64,000 nt of DNA from Mycobacterium sp. ITM-2016-00318 (GCF_002968285.2 NZ_CP134400.1:2170001-2234000); one strand, 5' to 3'. Counted from the stretch's first letter, positions 7,618 to 16,326 are shown. The notes: generated by a model from the sequence alone, not told the origin. Numbers and translations are program-made.

Positions 7618-10476
7618 GTGGCGGTGAAGTTCGGGTTACTCGGCGACGTGGAGGCGCGTACGGGCGGGCAGTTGCTCGACATCGGTCCCGCGCGTCAGCG
7701 CTGCGTCCTGGTGGCACTGCTGATCGACGTGAACCGCCTTGTACCGTCCGACCAACTGATCGAGCGGGTGTGGTCCGACGAATTGCCGCACCGTGCGCGA
7801 AACGCCCTGGCCGGCTATCTGTCCCGGCTCCGGCATGTGCTCGGCGACCATGGTGTGCAGATCACGCGCCAGCCCGGCGGCTATGTGCTGACGACGGATC
7901 CGTCGTCGATTGATCTGCACACGTTTCGGCAGCTGGCGCGCCGGGCGCGCGCTGCGGCCGAAGCCGTCGAGGCCGACGCGTTGTTCGACGCGGCGATGTC
8001 GATGTGGCGCGGCGTCCCTTTCGCGTCGCTCGACACGCCCTGGATGAACGACGTTCGGACTGCACTGGAGGCCGAGCGGTTCGCGGTCGCGCTGGACGGC
8101 AACGACGCCGCCTTGCGGGTCGGCAGGCACGGTGAGCTGCTCCCCGGCCTTGTCACATTGTCGTCGGAGCATCCGCTCGACGAACGGCTGGCCGGACAGC
8201 TGATGCTCGCCCAGTTCCGTTGTGGCAGACAAGCCGACGCGTTGGAGACCTTCCGCGCGATGCGTGAACGGCTCGTGGAGGAGTTGGGCACGGACCCCGG
8301 GCCAGGACTGCGGCAGGTGCACCAGCAAATCCTCGACGGCGACCCAGGGCATCTGGTGCCAACGCCCGCGCCACGTGCTGCGGTGACCGCCCGCCCGCGC
8401 CCAACAGTGCCAAGGCGAATCACGAGCTTCGTCGGGCGCGAACGTGACATATCCACCGTCCTCGACGCCCTTGCCCGCAGCCCGTTGGTGACCTTGACCG
8501 GCGTCGGCGGGGTCGGTAAGACGCGGTTGGGCCTCGAGGTCGCCAGCCGGCTGCAGGCGGAATTCGACCACGGTGCGGCGTTCTGCGAGCTGGCGCCTCT
8601 GGAGGACGGTTCGGCGGTCGGCCACGTGGTCGCCGCGGCGCTGAGACTGCAACAACAGCAGGGGCTCGGAATCGAGGACACCGTCATCGACTACCTGCGC
8701 ACGCACAGGATGTTGCTGCTACTGGACAACTGCGAACACGTCCTGCCCGCCGCCGCGCGTCTCGCGGACGAGATCGCGCGGCACTGCCCGGATGTCGTCG
8801 TGCTGGCTACGAGCCGCGAGGCGCTCGGCATCGAGGGTGAGCGAATCGTGCCGGTGGCCGCGCTGCCTGTCGAGGACGCAACCGCGCTGTTCGCCGAGCG
8901 CGCCAAGGCCGGCAGACCCGATTTCGACCTCGACCGGGAACCCGTAGGGGCAGTCGCCGAGATCTGCAGGCGTCTCGACGGCCTTCCGTTGGCGATCGAA
9001 CTGGCCGCCGCGCGCATGCGCGCGATGAGCAGCCTCGACGTGGCACGCCGGCTGGACGGGCTGCGGCTGCTGCGCGGCGGAACACGCGATGCGCCACGAC
9101 GGCAGCAGAGCCTCGCCGCGACGATCGACTGGTCCTACCGTCTGCTGACTGAGCGGGAACAGGCATTGTTCGTCCGGCTCTCGGTGTTCGCGGGCGGTTT
9201 CGACCTCGACGCCGCCCACGGCGTATGCGGTGCGGACGCCGACACCGAAGACGACATCCTCGACCTGCTCACCGCGCTGCTCGACAAATCCATGGTGAAG
9301 ATGCGCGCCGGCACGACCGGAGCCCGCTACTTCCTTCTCGAAACGCTGCGCGCGTACGGCCGTGATCGATTGCGGAACAGCGGTCTTCTCGAGGACAACG
9401 TTTCGCGCCATGCGCGGTACTACACCGGTTTGGCTGAGCGCGCCGCGGCCGGCATGCACGGCGTCGACGAAGGGGCGTGGGTCGAGCGGATGACGCCCGA
9501 CTACGACAACCTGCGGGTGGCGTTCGAGCACGCCGTCGCTGCGGCGGACATCGACAACGCCCTGCGTTTGGTCACGTCGCTGTCCGAATTCGTCCACCTC
9601 CGAATCGGATACGAGTCTTCGGGCTGGGCGCAGCGGCTGGTCGAGTTGACCGACCCCGACCACCGGCTCTACGCCGCCGCCGTCGGATTCGCCGCACGGG
9701 GAGCGTGGAACAAGGGGGAGTTCGAGCAGGCCCGGTCGTTGGCGAGCCTGGCCCGCGGGCGCGACCCGGGCCGCGGCAACGGCCGCGTCGCCTACCCCGG
9801 CGATGTGCTCGCGGATCTTGCACTGTATGAAGGGGATCCGGGCGCCGCGCTCAGCCATTACCATGCGGAGATGGTGCGTGCCCGCGCCGAGAACGATCCG
9901 ATTCGCCTGGTGTGGACGCTGTTCTACGTGGCGATCTGCCATGCCGCGCTGCGTGTCCCCGACGACGGCATCGCCGCCGCGGAGGAGGCGGTCGCGGTAT
10001 CCGATACGACTGCCAACCCGACGGCGCGATCGATGGCACGTTATGCGCTCGGCCTGGTGTCCAAGAAGTCGGCGCCCGAACGTGCCCTGGCGTTGTTCGA
10101 CGAGGCCGCTGAGCTGGCGGCATCGGTGCAGAATTTCTGGTGGCATGGCATCGCGTCGATGGAGGCCGCGGCGACCCGCGCCGTCCACGACGAACCCGCG
10201 AGCGCGGCGCATGCCCTGATCGAGGTGATCGATCACTGGGACCGGGTCGGAGACTGGAGCCAGCAGTGGTTGAATCTCCGCTACGTCACCCGATTTCTGT
10301 TCAGGGTCGGCGCCGAGGAGGATGCGACGCGCCTGCATCACGCGCTCGTCGCCGCGGGCAAGGAATCGCCGCTGCGCGCAGACCAGCTCGTCGGCCTCGA
10401 CGCGCGCCAGGGGGCAGGCATGTCCGGCGCCCAAGCCGTGGCGCTGGCGCTTGCGACACTTGAGCGGCACACCTGA
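7618..10476 (+). CDS. SARP/AfsR-like regulator: winged helix + BTAD + NB-ARC ATPase (paralogue 2)
   Basis: 952 aa from GTG 7618. An in-frame ATG at 7573 would add 15 residues; GTG is preferred because MAVKFGLLGDVEAR then lines up with MAAEFKLLGEVEA of the paralogue. Same order: winged helix, BTAD (HPLDERLAGQLMLAQFRCGR), Walker A GVGGVGKT at 295-302, and the Walker B-like LLLLDNCEHVL. The C-terminal helical part has diverged more than the N-terminal part. Predicted cytoplasmic nucleotide-dependent transcriptional activator. It faces away from the exported-protein gene across a 133-bp divergent intergenic region that could hold a shared control site. Confidence 0.84.
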   Translation: MAVKFGLLGDVEARTGGQLLDIGPARQRCVLVALLIDVNRLVPSDQLIERVWSDELPHRARNALAGYLSRLRHVLGDHGVQITRQPGGYVLTTDPSSIDLHTFRQLARRARAAAEAVEADALFDAAMSMWRGVPFASLDTPWMNDVRTALEAERFAVALDGNDAALRVGRHGELLPGLVTLSSEHPLDERLAGQLMLAQFRCGRQADALETFRAMRERLVEELGTDPGPGLRQVHQQILDGDPGHLVPTPAPRAAVTARPRPTVPRRITSFVGRERDISTVLDALARSPLVTLTGVGGVGKTRLGLEVASRLQAEFDHGAAFCELAPLEDGSAVGHVVAAALRLQQQQGLGIEDTVIDYLRTHRMLLLLDNCEHVLPAAARLADEIARHCPDVVVLATSREALGIEGERIVPVAALPVEDATALFAERAKAGRPDFDLDREPVGAVAEICRRLDGLPLAIELAAARMRAMSSLDVARRLDGLRLLRGGTRDAPRRQQSLAATIDWSYRLLTEREQALFVRLSVFAGGFDLDAAHGVCGADADTEDDILDLLTALLDKSMVKMRAGTTGARYFLLETLRAYGRDRLRNSGLLEDNVSRHARYYTGLAERAAAGMHGVDEGAWVERMTPDYDNLRVAFEHAVAAADIDNALRLVTSLSEFVHLRIGYESSGWAQRLVELTDPDHRLYAAAVGFAARGAWNKGEFEQARSLASLARGRDPGRGNGRVAYPGDVLADLALYEGDPGAALSHYHAEMVRARAENDPIRLVWTLFYVAICHAALRVPDDGIAAAEEAVAVSDTTANPTARSMARYALGLVSKKSAPERALALFDEAAELAASVQNFWWHGIASMEAAATRAVHDEPASAAHALIEVIDHWDRVGDWSQQWLNLRYVTRFLFRVGAEEDATRLHHALVAAGKESPLRADQLVGLDARQGAGMSGAQAVALALATLERHT

Positions 10477-10586
10477 AAAGCCAGAATATGTCCTGTGAGC
10501 AGGAGATTTCACGATCTGCGAACCCTTGCTCAACACCGCGGGGCGACGCTATTAACGTCAATCACCTACGTGAAGGAGTGCATGAG

Positions 10587-11426
10587 ATGACCACCGTCGA
10601 AGCCGACGACCGTGAACTCAAGGCCAAACACCGTGCCCTGTGGGCATCCGGCGACTATCCGGCCGTCGCCGCCGAGCTCATCCCCGCCTTCGGTCCCGAA
10701 CTGGTGCGCGCTTGCGGCGTCAAGTCCGGCGACCGCGTCCTCGACATCGCCGCCGGTTCGGGCAACGCGGCCATTCCCGCCGCCGAGACCGGCGCCATCG
10801 TCACCGCAAGTGACCTCACGCCGGAGCTGTTCGCCGCCGGCAGGCGCATCGCTGCCGCGCGCGGTGTCGAGCTCGAGTGGGCGGAAGCCGACGCGGAGGC
10901 TCTGCCGTTCGCAGACGACAGCTACGACGTCGTGATGTCATCCGTCGGTGTGATGTTCGCACCGCATCACCAGGCGGCCGCGGACGAGTTGATCAGGGTG
11001 TGCCGTCCGGGTGGAACGATCGGATTGATCAACTGGACGCCGCAGGGCTTCATCGGCAACCTGTTCAAGACGATGAAGCCGTACGCACCGCCGCCACCGC
11101 CTGGCGCCAGCCCCGCACCACTGTGGGGCGACGAGGACCACGTCCGCGAACTGCTCGGGGATCGGGTGACCGATCTCGAGCTGCGTCGCCAGAAGGTCCT
11201 CATCGACCACAGTGCGACGCCCGAGGAATTCCGCGAGTACTGGAAGCGCAACTACGGGCCGACGATCGCGGCGTACAGGTTCAACGCCGAGGATGCCGAG
11301 CGGGTTGCGGCTCTGGACCGCGACTTCCTGGCGTTCCTCACTGAATGGAACTCCTCGACGGAGCCCGGCGCGACGGCGTATGAGGCCGAGTATCTGCTCG
11401 TCACCGCACGGAAGCTCGAGCGGTAG
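10587..11426 (+). CDS. Class I SAM-dependent methyltransferase (UbiE/COQ5-like)
   Basis: 279 aa. Start ATG 10587 chosen because GAAGGAG lies about 8 nt upstream; an open frame reaches back to 10488 without a better signal. Motif I is VLDIAAGSGNAAIPAAETG (about residues 49-67), followed by an acidic loop and DSYDVVMSSVGVMFAPHH (motif IV region). Family members transfer methyl groups to small molecules; the substrate is unknown. It follows the second BTAD gene by 110 bp and precedes the ArsR gene, from which it is separated by a strong palindrome that may terminate it. Confidence 0.85.
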   Translation: MTTVEADDRELKAKHRALWASGDYPAVAAELIPAFGPELVRACGVKSGDRVLDIAAGSGNAAIPAAETGAIVTASDLTPELFAAGRRIAAARGVELEWAEADAEALPFADDSYDVVMSSVGVMFAPHHQAAADELIRVCRPGGTIGLINWTPQGFIGNLFKTMKPYAPPPPPGASPAPLWGDEDHVRELLGDRVTDLELRRQKVLIDHSATPEEFREYWKRNYGPTIAAYRFNAEDAERVAALDRDFLAFLTEWNSSTEPGATAYEAEYLLVTARKLER

Positions 11427-11445
11427 GTAGAGGGGCCGCGGGGTG

Positions 11446-11475
11446 ATCCAGCCGCTGGGTACCCGGTGGCTGGAT
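11446..11475. promoter_or_regulatory. 30-bp near-perfect palindrome: arsR operator and/or terminator hairpin
   Basis: Outer arms ATCCAGCC (11446-11453) and GGCTGGAT (11468-11475) are exact inverses, and the centre GGGTACCC (11457-11464) is itself a palindrome. The four mismatched positions form G-U pairs in RNA, so the transcript folds completely. It abuts the TACATT -10 (11476-11481) of the arsR gene, 7 nt before its GTG start. An autoregulatory ArsR operator and a terminator for the methyltransferase gene are both compatible. Confidence 0.62.
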
Positions 11476-11488
11476 TACATTGTCAGCA

Positions 11489-11818
11489 GTGGAGAAGCCC
11501 GTGAAAGAGCAGCTGGTCGAGCGTGCGTCGTCGGCGCTGGCCGACGTCGACACCGCCGGCTGGACCCTGCGTTTCGACCTGTTGTCCGATCCCAACCGGC
11601 TGGAGATCCTGCTGTGCCTGCACCGGGCGCCGGGGATCTGCGTCGGTGATCTCGCCGCGGCACTCGGGCGGTCGGAAAATGCGGTGTCTCAAGCGCTTCG
11701 GGTGCTTCGGCAGCAGGGCTGGGTGAGTTCGACGCGGACCGGCCGAGAGGTCAGCTACCGGCTCGAGGACGAGATCGTCCACGAGTTGCTGCACCGAATC
11801 GGCGCCCAGCACGGCTGA
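11489..11818 (+). CDS. ArsR/SmtB-family metal-responsive repressor (probable Ni/Co sensor)
   Basis: 109 aa winged helix; LSDPNRLEILLCLHRAPGIC and VGDLAAALGRSENAVSQALRVLRQQGWV are classic ArsR HTH segments. GTG 11489 was chosen because TACATT lies exactly 7 nt upstream, the leaderless arrangement; TTG 11480 is an alternative. The C-terminal helix carries His98, His102 and His108 plus Glu/Asp93-95, suitable metal ligands, and there are Cys43 and Cys51. The ligand pattern does not match NmtR or KmtR exactly. It lies just upstream of a NicT permease, so nickel/cobalt sensing is the best guess. Confidence 0.8.
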   Translation: MEKPVKEQLVERASSALADVDTAGWTLRFDLLSDPNRLEILLCLHRAPGICVGDLAAALGRSENAVSQALRVLRQQGWVSSTRTGREVSYRLEDEIVHELLHRIGAQHG

Positions 11819-11871
11819 TCACCTGGCCAACTCGAGGCTTCGCCACGACTCGGGCCTGAGCCAGTTCACAC

Positions 11872-11897
11872 CTGAATATCTGTTCAGCTAGACAGAT
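11872..11897. promoter_or_regulatory. SmtB/ArsR-type operator upstream of nicT
   Basis: On the minus strand 11887-11872 reads CTGAACAGATATTCAG, one base from the core of the cyanobacterial smt operator (TGAACAGTTATTCAG as I recall it). An overlapping inverted repeat ATCTGT-N8-ACAGAT (11878-11897) has an AGCT centre. With a leaderless start near 11925 these sites cover the -35 region, so a bound ArsR protein would block transcription of nicT. Confidence 0.6.
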
Positions 11898-11921
11898 GAA
11901 GGCCCGGGTTCTAGGGTCGGC

Positions 11922-13019
11922 ATGGTGAGTGTCGCGACGCAGTCGGAAGCCGCCGGTACCAATCGTTTCGACCGAACCGACTGGATGTCGATCACCGCAA
12001 TGGGCGCCGTCGTGCTCGCACTCCACGTCTTCGGGTGGGGTGTGCTGGTACTCGGCGTGGCTCCACAGCACATCACGCTCGGTTCCGCCGGAGTCTTCGG
12101 CGTAGGTCTGGGCGTCACGGCTTACCTATTGGGCGTGCGACACGCATTCGACGCCGACCACATCGCCGTCATCGACAACACCACCCGCAAGCTGGTCGGG
12201 GAAGGCACCCGGTCGGTGTCGGCAGGCTTCTGGTTCTCGCTAGGACATTCCAGCGTGGTTTTCGGCCTGGCGTTCCTGTTGGCGATCGGCGTGCGCGCGA
12301 TCGTCGGGCCGGTGCAGGACGAGGGATCGCCGATGCTGCAGACCCTTGCCCTGGTGGGTTCCCTTGTCGCAGGCACCTTCCTCATTTTGATCGGGCTCTC
12401 GAATCTGTTCGCCGCAGTGGGCATCGCCAAGGTGTTCCGCCGCATGCGCAGCGGCGAGCTCGACGAGGCCGAACTGGAGCGTCAACTTCAGCAGCGAGGC
12501 CTGCTGGCCCGGGTATTCGCCAGGGTCATGCGCCGGGTGAGCAAGCCGGGGCATCTGTATCCGGTCGGGCTCTTGATGGGCCTCGGCTTCGATACGGCCA
12601 CCCAGGTGGCGCTGCTCGTGCTGGCGGCGGGAACGGCCGCGTTCACGCTGCCCTGGTACGCGATCCTGGTGCTGCCTGTGCTGTTCGCCGCGGGGATGAG
12701 CCTGTTCGATGCGGTCGACGGCATCCTGATGTCGCGCGCCTACGGCTGGGCCTTCCTGCAGCCGGTGCGCAAGGTCTACTACAACCTCACGGTGACGGTG
12801 CTGTCGGTCATCGTCGCGTTGGTCATCGGCGTCATCGTCCTCAGCGGCCTGCTGGCCGACCGGCTCGGCATCGAGTCCGGGCCGGTGGAGGTGATCGCTT
12901 CGGCGAATCTCGAGTTCGTCGGCTTCATGATCGTCGGCCTCTTCATCGCGGCATGGCTCATCGCCCTCGGCATCTGGCGTTACGGTCACGTCGAGAAGCG
13001 GTGGGCGGCGGCCGACTGA
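11922..13019 (+). CDS. nicT: NiCoT-family nickel/cobalt permease
   Basis: 365 aa polytopic membrane protein with the NiCoT signature HAFDADHI: His74, Asp79 and His80 in the second transmembrane segment (the HX4DH motif that selects Ni2+/Co2+). Further conserved pieces are LGHSSVVF and LGFDTATQVALL. It imports Ni2+ and/or Co2+ into the cytoplasm, for urease/hydrogenase or for the cobalamin genes encoded 4-9 kb downstream. ATG 11922 is used; GTG 11925, in frame, is exactly 7 nt after TAGGGT (11912-11917) and may be the leaderless start. Positional counterpart of Rv2856 nicT; probably repressed by the adjacent ArsR protein. Confidence 0.93.
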   Translation: MVSVATQSEAAGTNRFDRTDWMSITAMGAVVLALHVFGWGVLVLGVAPQHITLGSAGVFGVGLGVTAYLLGVRHAFDADHIAVIDNTTRKLVGEGTRSVSAGFWFSLGHSSVVFGLAFLLAIGVRAIVGPVQDEGSPMLQTLALVGSLVAGTFLILIGLSNLFAAVGIAKVFRRMRSGELDEAELERQLQQRGLLARVFARVMRRVSKPGHLYPVGLLMGLGFDTATQVALLVLAAGTAAFTLPWYAILVLPVLFAAGMSLFDAVDGILMSRAYGWAFLQPVRKVYYNLTVTVLSVIVALVIGVIVLSGLLADRLGIESGPVEVIASANLEFVGFMIVGLFIAAWLIALGIWRYGHVEKRWAAAD

Positions 13020-13042
13020 ATCATCAGCCTTCTCGTGGGTTG

Positions 13043-13840
13043 CTAGAGCCCGGCCTGCTCGAGCGCTTCATCGAACTGCTCCATGGCGTCTTTCGCGCTC
13101 TTGCCGTCGTCAAGCGCCTTGGCGTAGACCGAATACAGACCGGCGCCGACGAGCGCGAACCGGTCATCCCAACCAGCGGAGTGCCGCCGCCAGTAACCCA
13201 TGACGTCGAGTTGGCCGAGCTCCCAATGCAGTTCATTCCGCAGGTGCTTGCGTACGGCGCGCGCATCGCTCGCTTCGCCGGCGAACCAGCAGTAACCGGC
13301 CCCCTCCGGTGGGGTGTACGCCGAAACCCGCTGGGGGAGGGCACCGTCGAACGAGGGCACCACCGTCACGTCCGGCTGGGTTGGCAGGTAGGCCAGAGCG
13401 TCGTCGTCGACCACCTCGACGAACACGGTGGTCGGTACCGGTGGCGGATCGTCCAGGATCGCGGCGAGCGCGGGCAACCCGGCCATATCGGCAACGAGCA
13501 ACTGCCAGTCGGTGGTCGCTGGTGGCCGGTACCACGAATTGGCATGCGCCAGCACGACCTTGTCACCCTCGGCGGCACGGCTTGCCCACGCGGTTCCCAC
13601 GCCGTCACCGTGCATGAGGATGTCGACGACGAGACGCGCGTCCCCGCCTACATCCCGTCGAACGGTGTAGGTCCGGCCCGGCGCGGACCGCTCCCCGCCG
13701 AAATAGATTCCGACAGCGGTGTCGGCACAATTCGGCAGGTTCAGCCGCTCCACATCGGGCACATCGAGAGTGACTCGCGTGAAATACGCGCTGAGAGAAC
13801 GTGAGTCGACCACCGAGCCCACGGCATGGTCAGTACTCAA
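13043..13840 (-). CDS. Siderophore-interacting protein (ViuB-like FAD-dependent reductase)
   Basis: 265 aa from TTG 13840, which overlaps the mtr stop (TTGA); GTG 13876 would add 12 residues. The N-terminal FAD-binding domain holds RTYTVR, and the C-terminal NAD(P)H domain holds LLVADMAGLPALAAIL and the motif FAGEASDARAVRKHLRNEL, ending with VMGYWRRH, all typical of the SIP family. Members reduce ferric siderophores in the cytoplasm to release iron. It is the last gene of the minus-strand unit hydrolase-mtr-SIP, linking iron release to the thiol reductase gene. The start codon is uncertain; the family assignment is firm. Confidence 0.84.
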   Translation of the reverse strand: MSTDHAVGSVVDSRSLSAYFTRVTLDVPDVERLNLPNCADTAVGIYFGGERSAPGRTYTVRRDVGGDARLVVDILMHGDGVGTAWASRAAEGDKVVLAHANSWYRPPATTDWQLLVADMAGLPALAAILDDPPPVPTTVFVEVVDDDALAYLPTQPDVTVVPSFDGALPQRVSAYTPPEGAGYCWFAGEASDARAVRKHLRNELHWELGQLDVMGYWRRHSAGWDDRFALVGAGLYSVYAKALDDGKSAKDAMEQFDEALEQAGL

Positions 13841-15249
13841 TGGCGGCGGGCGGGCGGCCACGGCGGTTCGCCGCACAACGCCAGCAGAGCGTTCTCGATG
13901 ACCTCAGGCAGCGCCGGATGGATCCAGTACTGGCCGCGCGCCATGTCCTGACCGGCAAGACCGAAGCTCATCGCCTGGATGATCGGCTGGATCAACGACG
14001 ACGCCTGATAGCCCATGATGTGGGCGCCGAGGATCTTCCCGGACTCGGCTTCGACGATGATCTTCGCGATACCGGTGGTGTCTTCCATCGCCCAGCCGTA
14101 GGCGACGTCGCCGTAGTCCTGCACCTTCGAACTGACGTCGTATCCCTGTGCGCGGGCTTGATTCTCGGTGAGCCCGACCATCGCGATCTGCGGATCGGTG
14201 AACACCGCCGACGGCACGAAACGATGGTCGGACTGCTTGAGGTGTTCGGTGTCGTCCCAGTCCAGCAGCAGGTTTTCCCGGACCACGCGAGCCTCGTGGT
14301 TGGCCACATGTTTGAGCTGATAGTCCGAGCTCACGTCGCCGAGCGCGAAAACGTTGCGGGCAGTGGTGCGTTGGTACTCGTCCACAACGACGCTGCCGTC
14401 ACGAACCTCGATGCCGGCGGATTCGGCGTCGAGCAGGTCGCCGTTGGGTACGCGGCCCGTCGCCACCAACACGACATCGGCCTTCAGAGTCGCTCCGTTG
14501 TCCATCGTCAGAGTGACGCCATCGCTACCTTGGCTGGCGCCGACCACGTTGCAGTGGTTGTGGATCTCCCATTTCTTCGACGCGATGTCGGTGAACCGCT
14601 CGCACACCGTGTCGTCGCAGTGCCGCAGAAGCGTCCCACCGCGGATCACCAGCGAGACCCGGGTACCCAGCGCTGCAAACGTGTGGGCGAATTCGGCGGC
14701 GACGAACCCGCCCCCGACGATGACCAGGTGTTTCGGCAATTCGCCGATCCGCATGATGGTGTCGCTGGTGTAGTAGTCGACGCCGCAGTCCCTGATCGCG
14801 TCGGGCACCGAGACACGCGAGCCGGCCGCGATCACCACCTGGTCCGCCGTGAACTCCTCGCCGTTCTCGGTGCGCAGCTGATAGCGACCATCGGCCGTGG
14901 ATGTGGTGAAGCGGGTGTGGGTGTCGTACACCACGACGTTGGGTGATGATCGTCGGTAGTTCTCGCCGCCCATCGCGATCGGGTCGATGCGACCGAACAC
15001 CCGCGAAACGATGTCGCTCCACCGAACACCGTCAAGCGTCGCGTCGACACCGAATCGGGCGGTGTCGCGGACGGTATGCGCGACCTCCGCGGAGTAGACG
15101 AACATCTTCGTCGGGATGCAGCCGACGTTGAGGCAGGTACCGCCGAAAATGCCCTGTTCGCATATCGCGACGCGCTTGTCGGTGTAGCGCTGGTCGAGAA
15201 TCGCGTTGCCCGAGCCGGTGCCGATGATCGCGATGTCGAAATGTTCCAT
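13837..15249 (-). CDS. mtr: Mycothione reductase
   Basis: 470 aa FAD/NAD(P)H disulfide reductase. N-terminal FAD motif IIGTGSGN; redox-active pair Cys39 and Cys44 in GGTCLNVGCIPTK; second Rossmann VIVGGGFVAAEFAH; C-terminal His444 and Glu449 in HPALPEVIENAL, the same positions as in the M. tuberculosis enzyme. The motif CLNVGC at the redox site supports mycothione reductase. It reduces mycothiol disulfide with NADPH in the cytoplasm, keeping the actinobacterial thiol pool reduced. Five bp after the upstream hydrolase gene and overlapping the SIP gene, so transcribed with both. Confidence 0.95.
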   Translation of the reverse strand: MEHFDIAIIGTGSGNAILDQRYTDKRVAICEQGIFGGTCLNVGCIPTKMFVYSAEVAHTVRDTARFGVDATLDGVRWSDIVSRVFGRIDPIAMGGENYRRSSPNVVVYDTHTRFTTSTADGRYQLRTENGEEFTADQVVIAAGSRVSVPDAIRDCGVDYYTSDTIMRIGELPKHLVIVGGGFVAAEFAHTFAALGTRVSLVIRGGTLLRHCDDTVCERFTDIASKKWEIHNHCNVVGASQGSDGVTLTMDNGATLKADVVLVATGRVPNGDLLDAESAGIEVRDGSVVVDEYQRTTARNVFALGDVSSDYQLKHVANHEARVVRENLLLDWDDTEHLKQSDHRFVPSAVFTDPQIAMVGLTENQARAQGYDVSSKVQDYGDVAYGWAMEDTTGIAKIIVEAESGKILGAHIMGYQASSLIQPIIQAMSFGLAGQDMARGQYWIHPALPEVIENALLALCGEPPWPPARRH

Positions 15250-15254
15250 TCAGG

Positions 15255-16271
15255 TCATCCTTGTTCCGATTGCGCTTCTGCACCTGCCGAATGTGACCAG
15301 TCGGCATACCAGTCCAGCCAACGGCCCAGTTCGCGGAATGCGGCGGCGCGCGGCTCTTCCAGCGACAGGAACACGTCGTGCTTCGCGTCGACGATCGGCA
15401 CGATCGTGGTCCGGTTGCCGATGCAGCCCGCCCACCGCGCGATCTGCTCGACGTCGAGCACCGCGTCGCCGCGCTGAATCTTGTCGGGGTTGGGTACCTC
15501 CCGCACGCTGTGGTCCGAGCGCAGAATCAGGTTCGGCACGCCGACATCGAGTCCGCGGTGCAGGCGCGCGTGTCCGCGCCTGATCGCGTTGATCCAGCCG
15601 AACGTCACCGGAAAGCCGCCGACCGGTTTCCAGTTGAGGTCGTAGTCGAATTCGCCGTGGTAGTCGCGGTGCAAAGAGGTGCCGTACCCGCCTTCCGTCG
15701 GCGACCGGGCCACCAGCTTCTTACGGAAGCGCGAGACAGCGCCGATCGCGGCGGTGCCGACGGTGCGCAGGATCGCCGGGCCTTGCAGGTCCAGCCACGG
15801 GCTGTTGAGGACAAGGCCGTTGAGGTTTTTGGCGGCGGTGGCGCCGCGGCGCCGCAACCGGTCCAGCCACAGCGACACGACGAGCCCGCCCGCCGAGTGC
15901 CCGTACACGAGGACCTTCGCCCCACCGGTGGCCGCAGTGACGATGGCGAGTGCGCGGTCCAACTCGGCGTCGTAGCGGGTCAGGTCGGTGGTGAAGTGCG
16001 GGGTCTGCCCTTCGCGCCAGGATCGCCCGCACTTGTGCAGGTCGAGGGCGTAAAAGGCGAAACCGCGGTCGATGAAGGCGTTGGCGACCTCGGTGTGGAA
16101 GAAGTAGTCGGTGAACCCGTGCACCAGCAGCACGGCGTGCTCGACGGGTCGCTCCCGATCGCCTGCGCGAACCAGGGTGGCCACCAGGTCGCCTTCGCCG
16201 TCGGGGTCCGGCCCAAGGGCAAGGGTGTGCTGCCAGTAGCCGGGCAGAACATCGGGCTCCCAGGCGGTCAC
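15255..16271 (-). CDS. Alpha/beta-fold hydrolase (Rv2854-like)
   Basis: 338 aa from GTG 16271, chosen because TAAGGT (16284-16279) lies 7 nt upstream and the longer frame would run into the divergent gene. The alpha/beta hydrolase fold shows the oxyanion-side LLVHGFTDYFF, the nucleophile elbow GHSAGG and a late DAKHDVF that supplies the catalytic His. Resembles serine aminopeptidase/monoglyceride-lipase-like hydrolases, so a lipid ester or peptide substrate is possible but unproven. First gene of the minus-strand unit with mtr. No signal peptide. Confidence 0.83.
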   Translation of the reverse strand: MTAWEPDVLPGYWQHTLALGPDPDGEGDLVATLVRAGDRERPVEHAVLLVHGFTDYFFHTEVANAFIDRGFAFYALDLHKCGRSWREGQTPHFTTDLTRYDAELDRALAIVTAATGGAKVLVYGHSAGGLVVSLWLDRLRRRGATAAKNLNGLVLNSPWLDLQGPAILRTVGTAAIGAVSRFRKKLVARSPTEGGYGTSLHRDYHGEFDYDLNWKPVGGFPVTFGWINAIRRGHARLHRGLDVGVPNLILRSDHSVREVPNPDKIQRGDAVLDVEQIARWAGCIGNRTTIVPIVDAKHDVFLSLEEPRAAAFRELGRWLDWYADWSHSAGAEAQSEQG

Positions 16272-16326
16272 GTCAGCTACCTTAACCGCGGGCAGGTGGC
16301 CCGCTTCGGGCCGACGCTCGGCGGGA

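Noticed and set aside
8719..10536. 605-codon open frame antisense to the second BTAD regulator
   Set aside because: Composition (His/Arg/Gly/Val rich) is that of a third-position GC shadow. The sense frame has complete, family-specific motifs and a paralogue.
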